36,033 bases of DNA from assembly GCA_021792405.1 (NCBI GenBank), contig JAJYUU010000038.1, positions 1 to 36,033 on the forward strand, read 5' to 3'. Positions 8,170 through 15,757 of the stretch are shown piece after piece. The translations under genes were made by a program, and so were the position numbers. Under the pieces are notes generated by a model, which saw nothing but the letters and a program-made list of their open reading frames with translations, was not told where the DNA came from and did no database searches. Numbering within the stretch: position 1 is the stretch's first letter; each line of letters begins with the position of its first letter. This stretch comes from Actinomycetes bacterium. GTDB lineage: Bacteria; Actinomycetota; Actinomycetes; Streptosporangiales; Streptosporangiaceae.

Positions 8170-9732
8170 TCAGCCGCGCGGTGGCATCGCGGCCTCGATG
8201 AGGTGCGGGCCGGGCTCAGCGAACGCGTGCCGCAACTGAGCGGCGAAATCGGCCGCAGTGGTCGCCCTGCTGGCCGGCACTCCCATTCCAGCCGCGAGCG
8301 CGGTGAAGTCGATGTCGGGCCTGGACAGGTCCAGCAGGTCGCGCGCCGCTGAACCGCTCGCTGGTGCACCGGTCCGCTCGAGTTCCATGGTGAGGATCGC
8401 GTAAGCGCGGTTGCTGAAGATGACCGTGGTGATGTCGAGTTGCTCGCGTGCATGCGTCCATAGCGCGGACGCGGTGTACATCGCGCTGCCGTCTGCTTCC
8501 AGCGCCAGGACCGGGCGGTCCGGGCAGGCCACCGCCGCCCCGGTCGCGAGCGGCAGGCCCTGGCCGATCGCCCCGCCAGTCAGGCTCAGCCAGTCATGCG
8601 GCGGCGCGCTCGCCGTGGCGGCCGGCAGCCAGATGCCCGAGGTGTTCGCCTCGTCGCAGACGACGGCGCCGTCGGGCAGCAGCGCGCCGATGACGCCGGC
8701 GGCCGTCTGCGCGGTCAGCTCACCATCGGGCAGTCCAGGGCGTTCCGGCCGCGGTGGCTGCGGCGAGCCTGGCGCCTGGCCCCTGCCGACCAGGTCGGCC
8801 AGCGCGGCCAGCGCACCGGGCACGTCGTCGGCGGGCTCTGCGAGCACGTGCACCTGGCAGCCGGGCGGAACCGGCGTGCTGGGCTTGTCCGGGTAGGCGA
8901 AAAAGGACACCGGCGCGGTCGCTCCGGCGAGGATCAGATGACGCGTGCCGTCAAGCTGGCTGGCCGCCATTTCGACGAGGTAGGCCAGCCGGTCGACCGG
9001 CGGGATCCCGGCGCCGCGCTCGTGCCTGGCGGCGAACGTCTCGGCGAGCAGCCGCGCGCCCGTCGCCCTGGCGGCGCGGCTGGCGGCTTGGAGTGCGAGG
9101 CGGCGCAGTGCGGTGCCGCCGAGCAGGATCACTGCCGGTTCGCCGCTCCGCAGCGCGGCCGCCGCGTCCCGGATCACTTCGCCGGGAACCGGCGTGGGCA
9201 GCCGCGGGGCGACCGGCGCGGCGATCCCGCCGCCCTCGGTCCAGGTAACGTCGGCAGGCAGGATGAGCGTGGCAACCTGGCCGGGCGCGCGCAGCGCTGC
9301 GGCGACTGCCTCGGCTGCGTCGCTGCCCGCATCGCAGCTGCGGGCGATCCGCCGCACCCAGCCGGAAACCGACCCGGCAAGGGCGTCGATGTCGGACTCC
9401 AGCGGGGCGTCGAACCGCTTGTGGTAGGTGGCGTGATCGCCGACGATGGCCAGCAGCGGCGTCCGGGCCCGGCGCGCGTTATGCAGGTTGGCAAGTCCGT
9501 TGGCCAGGCCGGGGCCGAGGTGGAGGAGTGCCGCCGCCGGCCGGCCCGTCATGCGGCCGTAGCCATCAGCCGCGCCGGTTGCCACTCCCTCGAACAGGCA
9601 CAGTACGCCGCGCAGTTCGGGAACGGTATCGAGCGCCGCGACGAAATGCATCTCCGACGTACCGGGATTTGCGAAGCAGGTGGTAACCCCGCAATCCGCG
9701 AGCGTGCGCGCGACAGCCTGAGCACCGTTCAC
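8170..9732 (-). CDS. Thiamine-diphosphate enzyme, acetolactate synthase large subunit-like / benzoylformate decarboxylase group
   Basis: A 520-residue protein of the ThDP-binding superfamily (COG0028). The N-terminal PYR domain opens with FANPGTSEM and has the catalytic glutamate at about residue 48 (LFEGVATGAADGYGRM). A central domain (about 185-335) is of the transhydrogenase-like type. The C-terminal PP domain has the cofactor motif EADGS...FSNRAY, a variant of GDG-x(25-30)-NN with ADGS and SNR. This pattern matches acetolactate synthase-like and benzoylformate decarboxylase-like proteins rather than the biosynthetic IlvB, and no IlvN regulatory subunit gene is nearby. The reaction is therefore probably a 2-keto acid decarboxylation or carboligation with unknown substrate. 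The GTG start at 9730-9732 is chosen for the GAGAGGAA ribosome site just upstream; the frame itself opens earlier, to 9786. Confidence 0.88.
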   Translation of the reverse strand: MNGAQAVARTLADCGVTTCFANPGTSEMHFVAALDTVPELRGVLCLFEGVATGAADGYGRMTGRPAAALLHLGPGLANGLANLHNARRARTPLLAIVGDHATYHKRFDAPLESDIDALAGSVSGWVRRIARSCDAGSDAAEAVAAALRAPGQVATLILPADVTWTEGGGIAAPVAPRLPTPVPGEVIRDAAAALRSGEPAVILLGGTALRRLALQAASRAARATGARLLAETFAARHERGAGIPPVDRLAYLVEMAASQLDGTRHLILAGATAPVSFFAYPDKPSTPVPPGCQVHVLAEPADDVPGALAALADLVGRGQAPGSPQPPRPERPGLPDGELTAQTAAGVIGALLPDGAVVCDEANTSGIWLPAATASAPPHDWLSLTGGAIGQGLPLATGAAVACPDRPVLALEADGSAMYTASALWTHAREQLDITTVIFSNRAYAILTMELERTGAPASGSAARDLLDLSRPDIDFTALAAGMGVPASRATTAADFAAQLRHAFAEPGPHLIEAAMPPRG

Positions 9733-10003
9733 GTCGTTCCTCTCATGGCAGAGTCGCAGTGCCGTCAGCCTGAGCGCAGGGACCATGCGCGGCCCGGTTA
9801 CGACCGGGTGCTTTCCGGGCCGAACGCACGCCAGGGCCGGTTCAGGCGGACGGCTTACGGGTACCTGACACCCTACGGCCGCTACGGGCAGGGGGTGTGT
9901 GCGTAATGAGACCGGGACTTAGCCGGTATCTGCGGGGCACCAGGCGCCCCCAGTGCCGCTCGCTCGCGGCCTGACATTGCGCTCGGCGTGCTTTGCCCAG
10001 CTA

Positions 10004-10825
10004 TCAGCTCGCCCGCTTGTAGGCGCGAACCGCCAGCGGTCCGAAAACTATGAAGATCCCTGCCAGCCAGGCGATGCTCTTCCACAGGTTCGCTTCGATC
10101 GGGCCGCCGATGGCAAGGGCCCGCATGGTGTTGATGACGTATGTCACCGGCTGATTGTTGGCGAAAGCCTGCAGCCAGCCCGGCATCGACGAGATCGGCA
10201 CGAACGCCGAGCTGAGGAATGTCAGCGGGAAGAGCCAGATCAGCCCGAAGGCCTGGACAGATTCCTCGTCTCCGATCGCCAGGCCAGTGAACGCGGCGAT
10301 CAGGCAGATCGACAGCCCGAAGACCATGGCCAGCACGATCATCAGGACGGCCGGCCCCGCGCCGTTGCTGAACCGGAAGCCGACCGCGTAGCCGACGCCG
10401 ACGACGATCAGGACTGTCACCAGCATCCGCCCGGTGTCGGCCACCAGCCGGCCGGCCAGCACCGCCGATCTCGCCATCGGCATGGATCGCAGCCGGTCGA
10501 TCACGCCCTTCTTCAGCTCTTGCGCCAGCGCGATCGCCGTGCCGAAGGTTGCGAACGCCGCGGTCTGGCCGAGGATTCCGGGCATCAGGAAGTCCACATA
10601 CGGCCTGTTCCCCGACACGTGGATCGCGCCGCCGAACACGTAACGGAACATCAGCACGAACATGACCGGCTGGATCACGGTGAACACCAGGTACGCGGGC
10701 ACCCGCGTCCAGACCAGCAGGTTGCGGCGGGTGATCGTCAGGGTATCGATGATTGCCCAGCGACTCCGGACGACCAGGCCGGGATCATCCGGCGTGGCAT
10801 TCCTCAGGGCGATAGCGGCGGTCAT
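10004..10825 (-). CDS. ABC-2 type exporter permease, DrrB family
   Basis: A 273-residue integral membrane protein with six hydrophobic segments and the ABC-2 permease layout. An amphipathic N-terminus (TRRNLLVWTRVPAYLVFTVIQ) leads into the first helix. Then come the conserved PGILGQTAAFATFGTAIALAQELKKGVIDRLRSMP loop region (around residues 97-130) and the late LSSAFVPISSMPGWLQAFANNQPVTY stretch, which is the DrrB signature. It should pair with the ATPase encoded just upstream; the start ATG overlaps that gene's stop by 4 bases (ATGA), so the two are translationally coupled. Homologues export daunorubicin and other hydrophobic drugs; the substrate here is unknown. Confidence 0.9.
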   Translation of the reverse strand: MTAAIALRNATPDDPGLVVRSRWAIIDTLTITRRNLLVWTRVPAYLVFTVIQPVMFVLMFRYVFGGAIHVSGNRPYVDFLMPGILGQTAAFATFGTAIALAQELKKGVIDRLRSMPMARSAVLAGRLVADTGRMLVTVLIVVGVGYAVGFRFSNGAGPAVLMIVLAMVFGLSICLIAAFTGLAIGDEESVQAFGLIWLFPLTFLSSAFVPISSMPGWLQAFANNQPVTYVINTMRALAIGGPIEANLWKSIAWLAGIFIVFGPLAVRAYKRAS

Positions 10826-11853
10826 GATGCATCCTTCGCAGTGTCCTTGCTGGCGCGTTTCCGGCCGCGACGGCCGTTGGTCAGTGCTTTCTCGTCTTCG
10901 GCGGCATGCCCGGTCAGGGCCAGGAATACGTCGTCCAGCGACGGCCGGCGCAACGCGAGACCCTTCGTCCGCACGCCGACCTCGTCCAGAGCCCGGACCG
11001 CCTCGACCAGCGCGTCGGACCCGCGTCCGCCGACGCCGACATTCACCACGCCCGTCTCCTTGTCCGCGTGCGGCTCACCTTCGCCGATACTTGCCACGGC
11101 CGCGACCGCATCGCTGATCCGGGACCGGTCGGGCACCGTGAACTCGAGCACATCCCCGCCGACGCGGCTCTTGAGCTCCTCTGCCGTCCCGGCGGCGATG
11201 ACCAGGCCATGATCGATCACGACGATCTCGTCGGCCAGTTCATCCGCCTCGTCCAGGTACTGAGTGGTCAGTAGCGTCGTCGTCCCGCCGGCAACCAGCG
11301 ACCGGATGATGTCCCACATACCGAGCCTCGACCGGGGGTCCAGACCAGTGGTCGGCTCATCGAGGAACAGGACCTTGGGCCTGCCCACGAGGCTCGCGGC
11401 GAGGTCAAGCCGGCGCTGCATGCCGCCGGAGAAGTTCTTGGCCGCCCGCCCGGCGGCATCGGTCAGGTCGAACTGTGCCAGCAACTCGACCGCGCGCCGC
11501 CGTGCCTCCGCCCGGCTCAGGTGGAACAGCCGCCCGACGATCTCGAGATTCTCCCGGCCGGTGAGCTCCTCCTGGATAGCCGCCGACTGGCCGGACAGGC
11601 CGATCAGCCGGCGCACCGCTGCGGCCTCCCGGACGACGTCGCGGCCCTCGACTATTGCGCGGCCATTGTCCGGTCGCAACAGAGTGGTCAGGATCCGCAC
11701 AGCGGTTGTCTTTCCGGCGCCATTCGGGCCGAGTACACCGAGCACGGTGCCGCGCGGTACGGCAAGGTCGATACCGCGCAGCGCGCGTACCTCACCGAAC
11801 GCTTTCGTTAGACCCTCGACGAGAATCGCTGGCCCTGAACTGTCCTGTGACAC
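10822..11853 (-). CDS. ABC exporter ATP-binding protein, DrrA family
   Basis: A 343-residue ATPase powering the DrrB-type permease. Walker A is GPNGAGKTT at about residues 42-50, signature FSGGMQRRLDLA at about 141, Walker B VLFLDEPTTGLD at about 161, and an H-loop-like TTLLTTQYLDEAD follows. The roughly 90-residue C-terminal extension (VAAVASIGEGEPHAD..., then RRPSLDDVFLALTGH) is the DrrA-type domain that binds the partner permease. The frame opens at 11952, but the GTG at 11851-11853 has AGGAG five bases upstream and gives the usual family length. A basic tail rich in Lys/Arg follows the TGH motif. First gene of a two-gene operon with its own promoter. Confidence 0.92.
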   Translation of the reverse strand: MSQDSSGPAILVEGLTKAFGEVRALRGIDLAVPRGTVLGVLGPNGAGKTTAVRILTTLLRPDNGRAIVEGRDVVREAAAVRRLIGLSGQSAAIQEELTGRENLEIVGRLFHLSRAEARRRAVELLAQFDLTDAAGRAAKNFSGGMQRRLDLAASLVGRPKVLFLDEPTTGLDPRSRLGMWDIIRSLVAGGTTTLLTTQYLDEADELADEIVVIDHGLVIAAGTAEELKSRVGGDVLEFTVPDRSRISDAVAAVASIGEGEPHADKETGVVNVGVGGRGSDALVEAVRALDEVGVRTKGLALRRPSLDDVFLALTGHAAEDEKALTNGRRGRKRASKDTAKDAS

Positions 11854-11923
11854 TGGCACTCCTAGCGGCGCTGCGGCGACAACCGGCATTACCGCGAGCA
11901 CTGCTCGCCCCCGGTACCTCAGA

Positions 11924-11952
11924 ACCTTAAGTACTATCGTGTTGCCCGTCAA
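11924..11952 (-). promoter_or_regulatory. Sigma-70-like promoter of the drrAB-type operon
   Basis: On the minus strand, TTGACG (11952 to 11947), a 17-base spacer, then TAAGGT (11929 to 11924). Transcription would start near 11917, leaving a leader of about 64 bases before the GTG at 11853. Consensus-like hexamers and ideal spacing. Confidence 0.6.
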
Positions 11953-12002
11953 GCTATATCGCGTTCGCGACCGACATCATGATCGCACCGTCTTGCGGCC
12001 AG

Positions 12003-12368
12003 TCACGCGGCGCTGGCCGGCCGTTCGGCCCGCACGCCAAGCACCGGCTGCCCGCCACGCACGCCACGGTAGCCCACATCCCACGGCCAGTGCCCGCGGT
12101 CATCGGCATGCACTACCTGATGCGCGCGTATCCCCTTGCCGTAGATCTCAGCAGCAACGAAAAGATGCGCCGTCGGTTCGGTTAGCTCGACAATCTCTAT
12201 GACCGGGCCGCCCTCCAGCGCGTGCTGTTCACCCGGCGTCAGGGCTCTGGCATGCAGGACATGCGCGGCGACGTCGTTGAGCAGGACCTGCGCTCGGCTG
12301 GCGGACATGCCGGTGACGACCAACTCGGGCAGACCCGCAGCGGTCAGTTTCCAGGGAACTACGGCTCG
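12003..12368 (-). pseudogene. DUF4262 protein, N-terminally truncated remnant
   Basis: The readable frame contains GLPELVVTGMS, then TPGEQHALEGGPVIEIVE, then WPWDVGYRGVRGGQPVLG, which are the middle and C-terminal conserved blocks of DUF4262 proteins. The first block of the family (about 30-40 residues before PW-x-x-T-x-G-L) is missing. The frame extends back only to PWKLTAAG and then meets the TAG stop of the upstream alpha/beta hydrolase gene, in the same frame, at 12369-12371. A TTG at 12321-12323 could start a shorter product of 106 residues, but that would cut a conserved block. I read it as a 5'-truncated relic; a divergent short protein is possible. Confidence 0.6.
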
Positions 12369-13400
12369 CTAGCCCTTGCAGAACGCTGCGAGATCCCGTG
12401 CGGTGTCCCGGCTGATCTCCGGGCACGCGATCGTGAATATCTCGGTACCGTGCATGGTCCCCATCACCTGGCGGCACCGGGCTGGGACACCGGCCGAGAG
12501 CAGCAGCCGGTAGAAGTTGATGCCTTCGTCGCGCAACGGGTCGCATTCGTTCACGCTGATCACGGTCGGCGGGAAGCCCTCGACATCCCGAGCGGTCGCG
12601 AACGACGGCCAGGCCAGCGGATTGCGCTCGGTGAAGGCCTCGATCCCGTAGCCTACGGGACCGCGGTTGTTGTGCAGGTCGAGCAGGATGCCGTTGTTCT
12701 CCGCCGACGACGGGCACTCCGGCGTGGGCCACTCACCGCGGATGTACGGGCACATCGCGTACAGGCCCTTGATGAGGCCGAGGTCACCGTCCCGCCGGAG
12801 CTTGAGCCCGGTGGCGAGCGTCAGGTTCCCCCCGCCGCTCTCACCCGCGACGATGACACGGGACGGGTCGATGTTGAGTTGCGCGGCGTTCGCGACGACC
12901 CACTTCAAGCCGGACACGCAATCGTTAAGGCCAGCCGGGAACGTGGCCACCTCCGGTACTGACGAGGGCACCACTGAGTTGCGGAAGTCGACCATTACCA
13001 CGGCCACGCCATTAGCCGCGATGATCTTGCCCCAGCCGCGGTACATGCCGTCGTAGCACGACAGCGACGCCATCCCGCCGCCGTGGATGTAGTAGACGCA
13101 GGCGACCGTCTCGTCATTATCAGGGCGGATGACCTGAAGGTTGATGCTGTTGCCGTCGGGCGATGAGACCACTTTCTCGGTATGCACGCGCAGCCCGGCC
13201 GACGGAGCAGCCTCCTCGGTGTCACACAGATCCATGAACGAGCGGAAAAGCCCGGCCTGCTGGCGAGCCTCCTCGGAGTTGGCCTCAGCCAGCAGTGTCT
13301 CGCGGCTGTCCACGTCCCCGGCATGCTCGGCCGGGATACCGGCGAGGATCGCCTTCAGCCTTGGGTCCAGCCGGATGTCAGCCGCGATGTCATAGGCCAT
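12369..13400 (-). CDS. Alpha/beta hydrolase, hormone-sensitive-lipase-like esterase
   Basis: A 343-residue member of the HSL (family IV) carboxylesterases. The oxyanion-hole HGGG lies at about 106-109, the nucleophile elbow G-E-S-G-G with Ser at about 188, the acid Asp at about 287 (NECDPLRDEG), and the catalytic His at about 317 (GTMHGTE). It should hydrolyse short-chain esters in the cytoplasm; no signal peptide is visible. The start at 13398-13400 is supported by AAGGAG eight bases upstream; the frame opens earlier without a ribosome site. A C-terminal region with ACPEIS...DLAAFCKG is usual for the group. Divergent from the pRiA4b ORF-3 gene, with its own candidate promoter. Confidence 0.9.
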   Translation of the reverse strand: MAYDIAADIRLDPRLKAILAGIPAEHAGDVDSRETLLAEANSEEARQQAGLFRSFMDLCDTEEAAPSAGLRVHTEKVVSSPDGNSINLQVIRPDNDETVACVYYIHGGGMASLSCYDGMYRGWGKIIAANGVAVVMVDFRNSVVPSSVPEVATFPAGLNDCVSGLKWVVANAAQLNIDPSRVIVAGESGGGNLTLATGLKLRRDGDLGLIKGLYAMCPYIRGEWPTPECPSSAENNGILLDLHNNRGPVGYGIEAFTERNPLAWPSFATARDVEGFPPTVISVNECDPLRDEGINFYRLLLSAGVPARCRQVMGTMHGTEIFTIACPEISRDTARDLAAFCKG

Positions 13401-13489
13401 GGTGAGGTTCTCCTTGCTCGTGCTGCTCAAGCCGGCCGGGCGCGGTTCGGTGTGCCGGGCCGGGTCGTGTGCCCGGTTGCCTGTTACGG

Positions 13490-13518
13490 ACATTAACTGC
13501 AAGCAGGTGCCAAGTCAC
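13490..13518 (-). promoter_or_regulatory. Candidate promoter of the HSL-type hydrolase gene
   Basis: On the minus strand GTGACT (13518 to 13513), 17 bases, then TAATGT (13495 to 13490). The -10 is good and the -35 is fair. The predicted leader is about 80 bases and ends at the AAGGAG ribosome site. Confidence 0.4.
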
Positions 13519-13625
13519 CATGACCTGACAGTCTGCCTTCCGCCACCGAACCGGCACTCCTCCGCAACGATGCCCGCTACCGTGGCCAAGTGGCCAGCGA
13601 AGAGCACTCCGAACGAGGGACCGGC

Positions 13626-15023
13626 ATGTCAGCGCAGGCGCCGCGGCGCCGGCGAGTCCCGCGCCGAACGGACCTGGTGACCTACCGCGTACGCGCCGAA
13701 CTGCTTCAGACGAGTCCCCCCGTGTGGCGCACCCTTGAGCTCGCTTGTGACCTGAACCTGGCCGAACTGCACGACGTCTTGCAGGTCGCGTTCGGCTGGA
13801 CCGATTCTCACCTGCACGGATTCGTTGCCGGGCCGGAGTTCTACAGCAAGGAAGCCGAGCGCTACCTTTGCCCGTTCGACGAGGAAGAAGGCGAAGACGA
13901 TGGCGTACCCGAAGCGCAGGTGCGCCTGGATGAGGTGCTAGCCGAGCCGGGCGACACGTTGTCCTATGCCTACGACTACGGCGACGACTGGCAGCACCTG
14001 GTCACGCTCGAGGCGGCCGCACCTCGGGAGAACGGCGCACCGCGCGCGGTGTGCACTGGCGGCGAACGCGACGGGCCGGCCGAGGATTGCGGCGGCTCGC
14101 ACAGCTACGAGCTGATCGCCGCGGCGGTAGATTCGCGGCGACCTGACCACGTAGCCGCGCGGCTGGAATTCGCCGAGATCTACGGCGACGAGGTCGACCC
14201 GGCGGACTTCCGGACTACGCCATTCGACATCGACGAGATCAACACCGCGTTGCGCGGGCTAGGCCCGAACCCGTCGATCGACATTGCCAGCCTGCCAGTC
14301 CGCCTCGCCGAGCTGCTCCGGGCAGTTCGGACCACCGACGGCCTGCGAAGACTGCGACAGCTCTTGGCCGCCGCGGAGCTGACCCGGCCGGTCCAGGTGG
14401 ACCTGGCTACGGCGGAGCGAATGGTCCGGCCGTACGCCTGGCTGCTCGACCGGGTCGGCGCCCGCGGGATCAGGCTGACCAGCGCCGGTTACCTGCCACC
14501 GGTCCACGTGTCCGCAGCGTTCACCGAACTCGGCCTGGCCGGGGAGTGGATCGGCCAGGGGAACCGGGAAGCCGATACGTTGCCCGTCCTGGAGCTACGC
14601 GAGTCGGCGCAAAGGCTCGGCCTGCTCCGCAAGTACAGAGGCGAACTCCGTCAGACTTCTCGCGGCCGGGCTGTCGCCGACGACCCCGTTGCGTTGTGGT
14701 GGCACCTGGCCGCGCGCATGCCGGTCCCGTCCGTCGATCCATTCGAGTCGGAGGCGGGCCTGCTGTTCCTCGTCGCAATGGCCGGCGGGGCAGCCGACGA
14801 CATCGACGCGACCGTGGCGCACATCCTCGGCTCGATTGGCTGGACGGTGTCCGACGGCACGGCGCCGACGCCGTCGCTAGCCGCCACGGCGGCCCGCGAC
14901 ACATTCGAGCTGTTGCGGCGGATGGGCGCCGTTACTGGCAAGCGCTTCTCCGCACGCCCGCACCTGCCCACGACGGAGGGTGTGCTCTTCGCCCGGGCGG
15001 CCCTGACGAACTGGCCCACGTAA
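13626..15023 (+). CDS. Plasmid pRiA4b ORF-3 family protein with C-terminal extension
   Basis: Residues about 15-215 form a pRiA4b ORF-3 domain: YRVRAELLQTSPPVWRTLEL, then LAELHDVLQVAFGWTDSHLHGF, YDYGDDWQHLVTLE, ending in FDIDEINTAL. The domain is named after a plasmid ORF and is also found as a passenger protein in some IS elements. The remaining 250 residues contain helical winged-helix-like segments (GLRRLRQLLAAAEL, then LRKYRGELRQTSRGRAVADDPVALWWHLA), as in other long actinobacterial members. Biochemical role unknown. The ATG at 13626 follows GAGGGA; an upstream start at 13590 is possible. It may form an operon with the DUF2293 gene 65 bases downstream. No transposase or IS ends are seen around it. 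Confidence 0.85.
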   Translation: MSAQAPRRRRVPRRTDLVTYRVRAELLQTSPPVWRTLELACDLNLAELHDVLQVAFGWTDSHLHGFVAGPEFYSKEAERYLCPFDEEEGEDDGVPEAQVRLDEVLAEPGDTLSYAYDYGDDWQHLVTLEAAAPRENGAPRAVCTGGERDGPAEDCGGSHSYELIAAAVDSRRPDHVAARLEFAEIYGDEVDPADFRTTPFDIDEINTALRGLGPNPSIDIASLPVRLAELLRAVRTTDGLRRLRQLLAAAELTRPVQVDLATAERMVRPYAWLLDRVGARGIRLTSAGYLPPVHVSAAFTELGLAGEWIGQGNREADTLPVLELRESAQRLGLLRKYRGELRQTSRGRAVADDPVALWWHLAARMPVPSVDPFESEAGLLFLVAMAGGAADDIDATVAHILGSIGWTVSDGTAPTPSLAATAARDTFELLRRMGAVTGKRFSARPHLPTTEGVLFARAALTNWPT

Positions 15024-15088
15024 CACGATCCATGCAAGACAATGACGATATCGGCTCGTGCGGCTGGCCGTACCGGAGGTGATGCCGC

Positions 15089-15757
15089 GTGCCACCGGCT
15101 GAACAGCGCAACGGCATCGTCGTCATCCAACCGGTAAGGGACTGGACCTGCGCCGAATGCGGCGACGCTGGCGGCCTGCTGCGGATGCAGGATGCAGGCC
15201 CGCTCTGCCTCACCTGCTCCGACCTCGACCACCTGGTGTTCCTTCCGTCGGGCGACGCCGCGCTCACCCGGCGGGCCACGAAAGGGAGCACGCTGTCCGC
15301 AGTGGTCGTCCGCTGGAGCCGCAGCCGGAAGCGGTATGAGCGGCAGGGCGTCCTGGTCGAGGAACCGGCGCTTACGCTCGCCGAGGAACAGTGCATGTCC
15401 GACGCGGACGCCCGCATGCGCAGGCGGGAGCGCGATCAGGTCCGCCAGGCCGAGCTAGATACCCGCTTCCAGGCTCGGCTAGCAGCAGAGATAAGGCAGG
15501 TCTTCCCCGGCTGCCCAGCCGACCGCGCGATGGCGATCGCCGAGCATACCGGCCTGCGCGGCAGCGGACGGGTGGGCCGGTCCGCTGCCGGGCGCGCGCT
15601 GGACGAGAGCGCGATCGTGCTGGCCGTCGTGGCATCCGTACGCCACCAGGACACCGACTACGACTCGCTGCTCATGGCGGGCTTGCCCAGGGAACTGGCC
15701 CGCGAGCGGGTGCGGCCGGCCATCGACCGGGTCCTCGCGGCCTGGGCAGCGTCTTAG
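15089..15757 (+). CDS. DUF2293 protein with N-terminal zinc ribbon
   Basis: A 222-residue protein. Residues about 20-46 hold two Cys pairs (CAECG and CLTCS), a probable zinc ribbon. The middle is charged and helical (RMRRRERDQVRQAELD). The C-terminal 85 residues (IRQVFPGCP...IAEHTGLRGSGRVGRSA, then AVVASVRHQDTDYDSLLM) are the DUF2293 domain, found in bacteria and fungi and of unknown function. The GTG start at 15089 sits after a near-perfect GGAGGTGAT ribosome site. The last bases overlap the stop of the convergent phosphatase-like gene: its TAG (15755-15757) and the other gene's TAA (complement of 15754-15756) share two base pairs. Probably co-transcribed with the pRiA4b ORF-3 gene. Confidence 0.88.
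   Translation: MPPAEQRNGIVVIQPVRDWTCAECGDAGGLLRMQDAGPLCLTCSDLDHLVFLPSGDAALTRRATKGSTLSAVVVRWSRSRKRYERQGVLVEEPALTLAEEQCMSDADARMRRRERDQVRQAELDTRFQARLAAEIRQVFPGCPADRAMAIAEHTGLRGSGRVGRSAAGRALDESAIVLAVVASVRHQDTDYDSLLMAGLPRELARERVRPAIDRVLAAWAAS

Noticed and set aside
8596-9906. Long plus-strand frame opposite the thiamine-diphosphate enzyme
   Set aside because: It is an antisense shadow of a clearly recognisable gene, Arg/Gly-rich and without family motifs.
9953-11212. 419-codon plus-strand frame opposite drrAB
   Set aside because: It mirrors the ABC transporter genes and has the His/Gln/Arg-rich composition of an antisense frame.
12222-12962. 246-codon plus-strand frame over the hydrolase end
   Set aside because: It crosses two recognisable minus-strand genes and has no own motifs.
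13626-15023. An insertion sequence around the pRiA4b ORF-3 gene
   Set aside because: The domain can be an IS passenger, but no transposase or terminal inverted repeats were found on either side.
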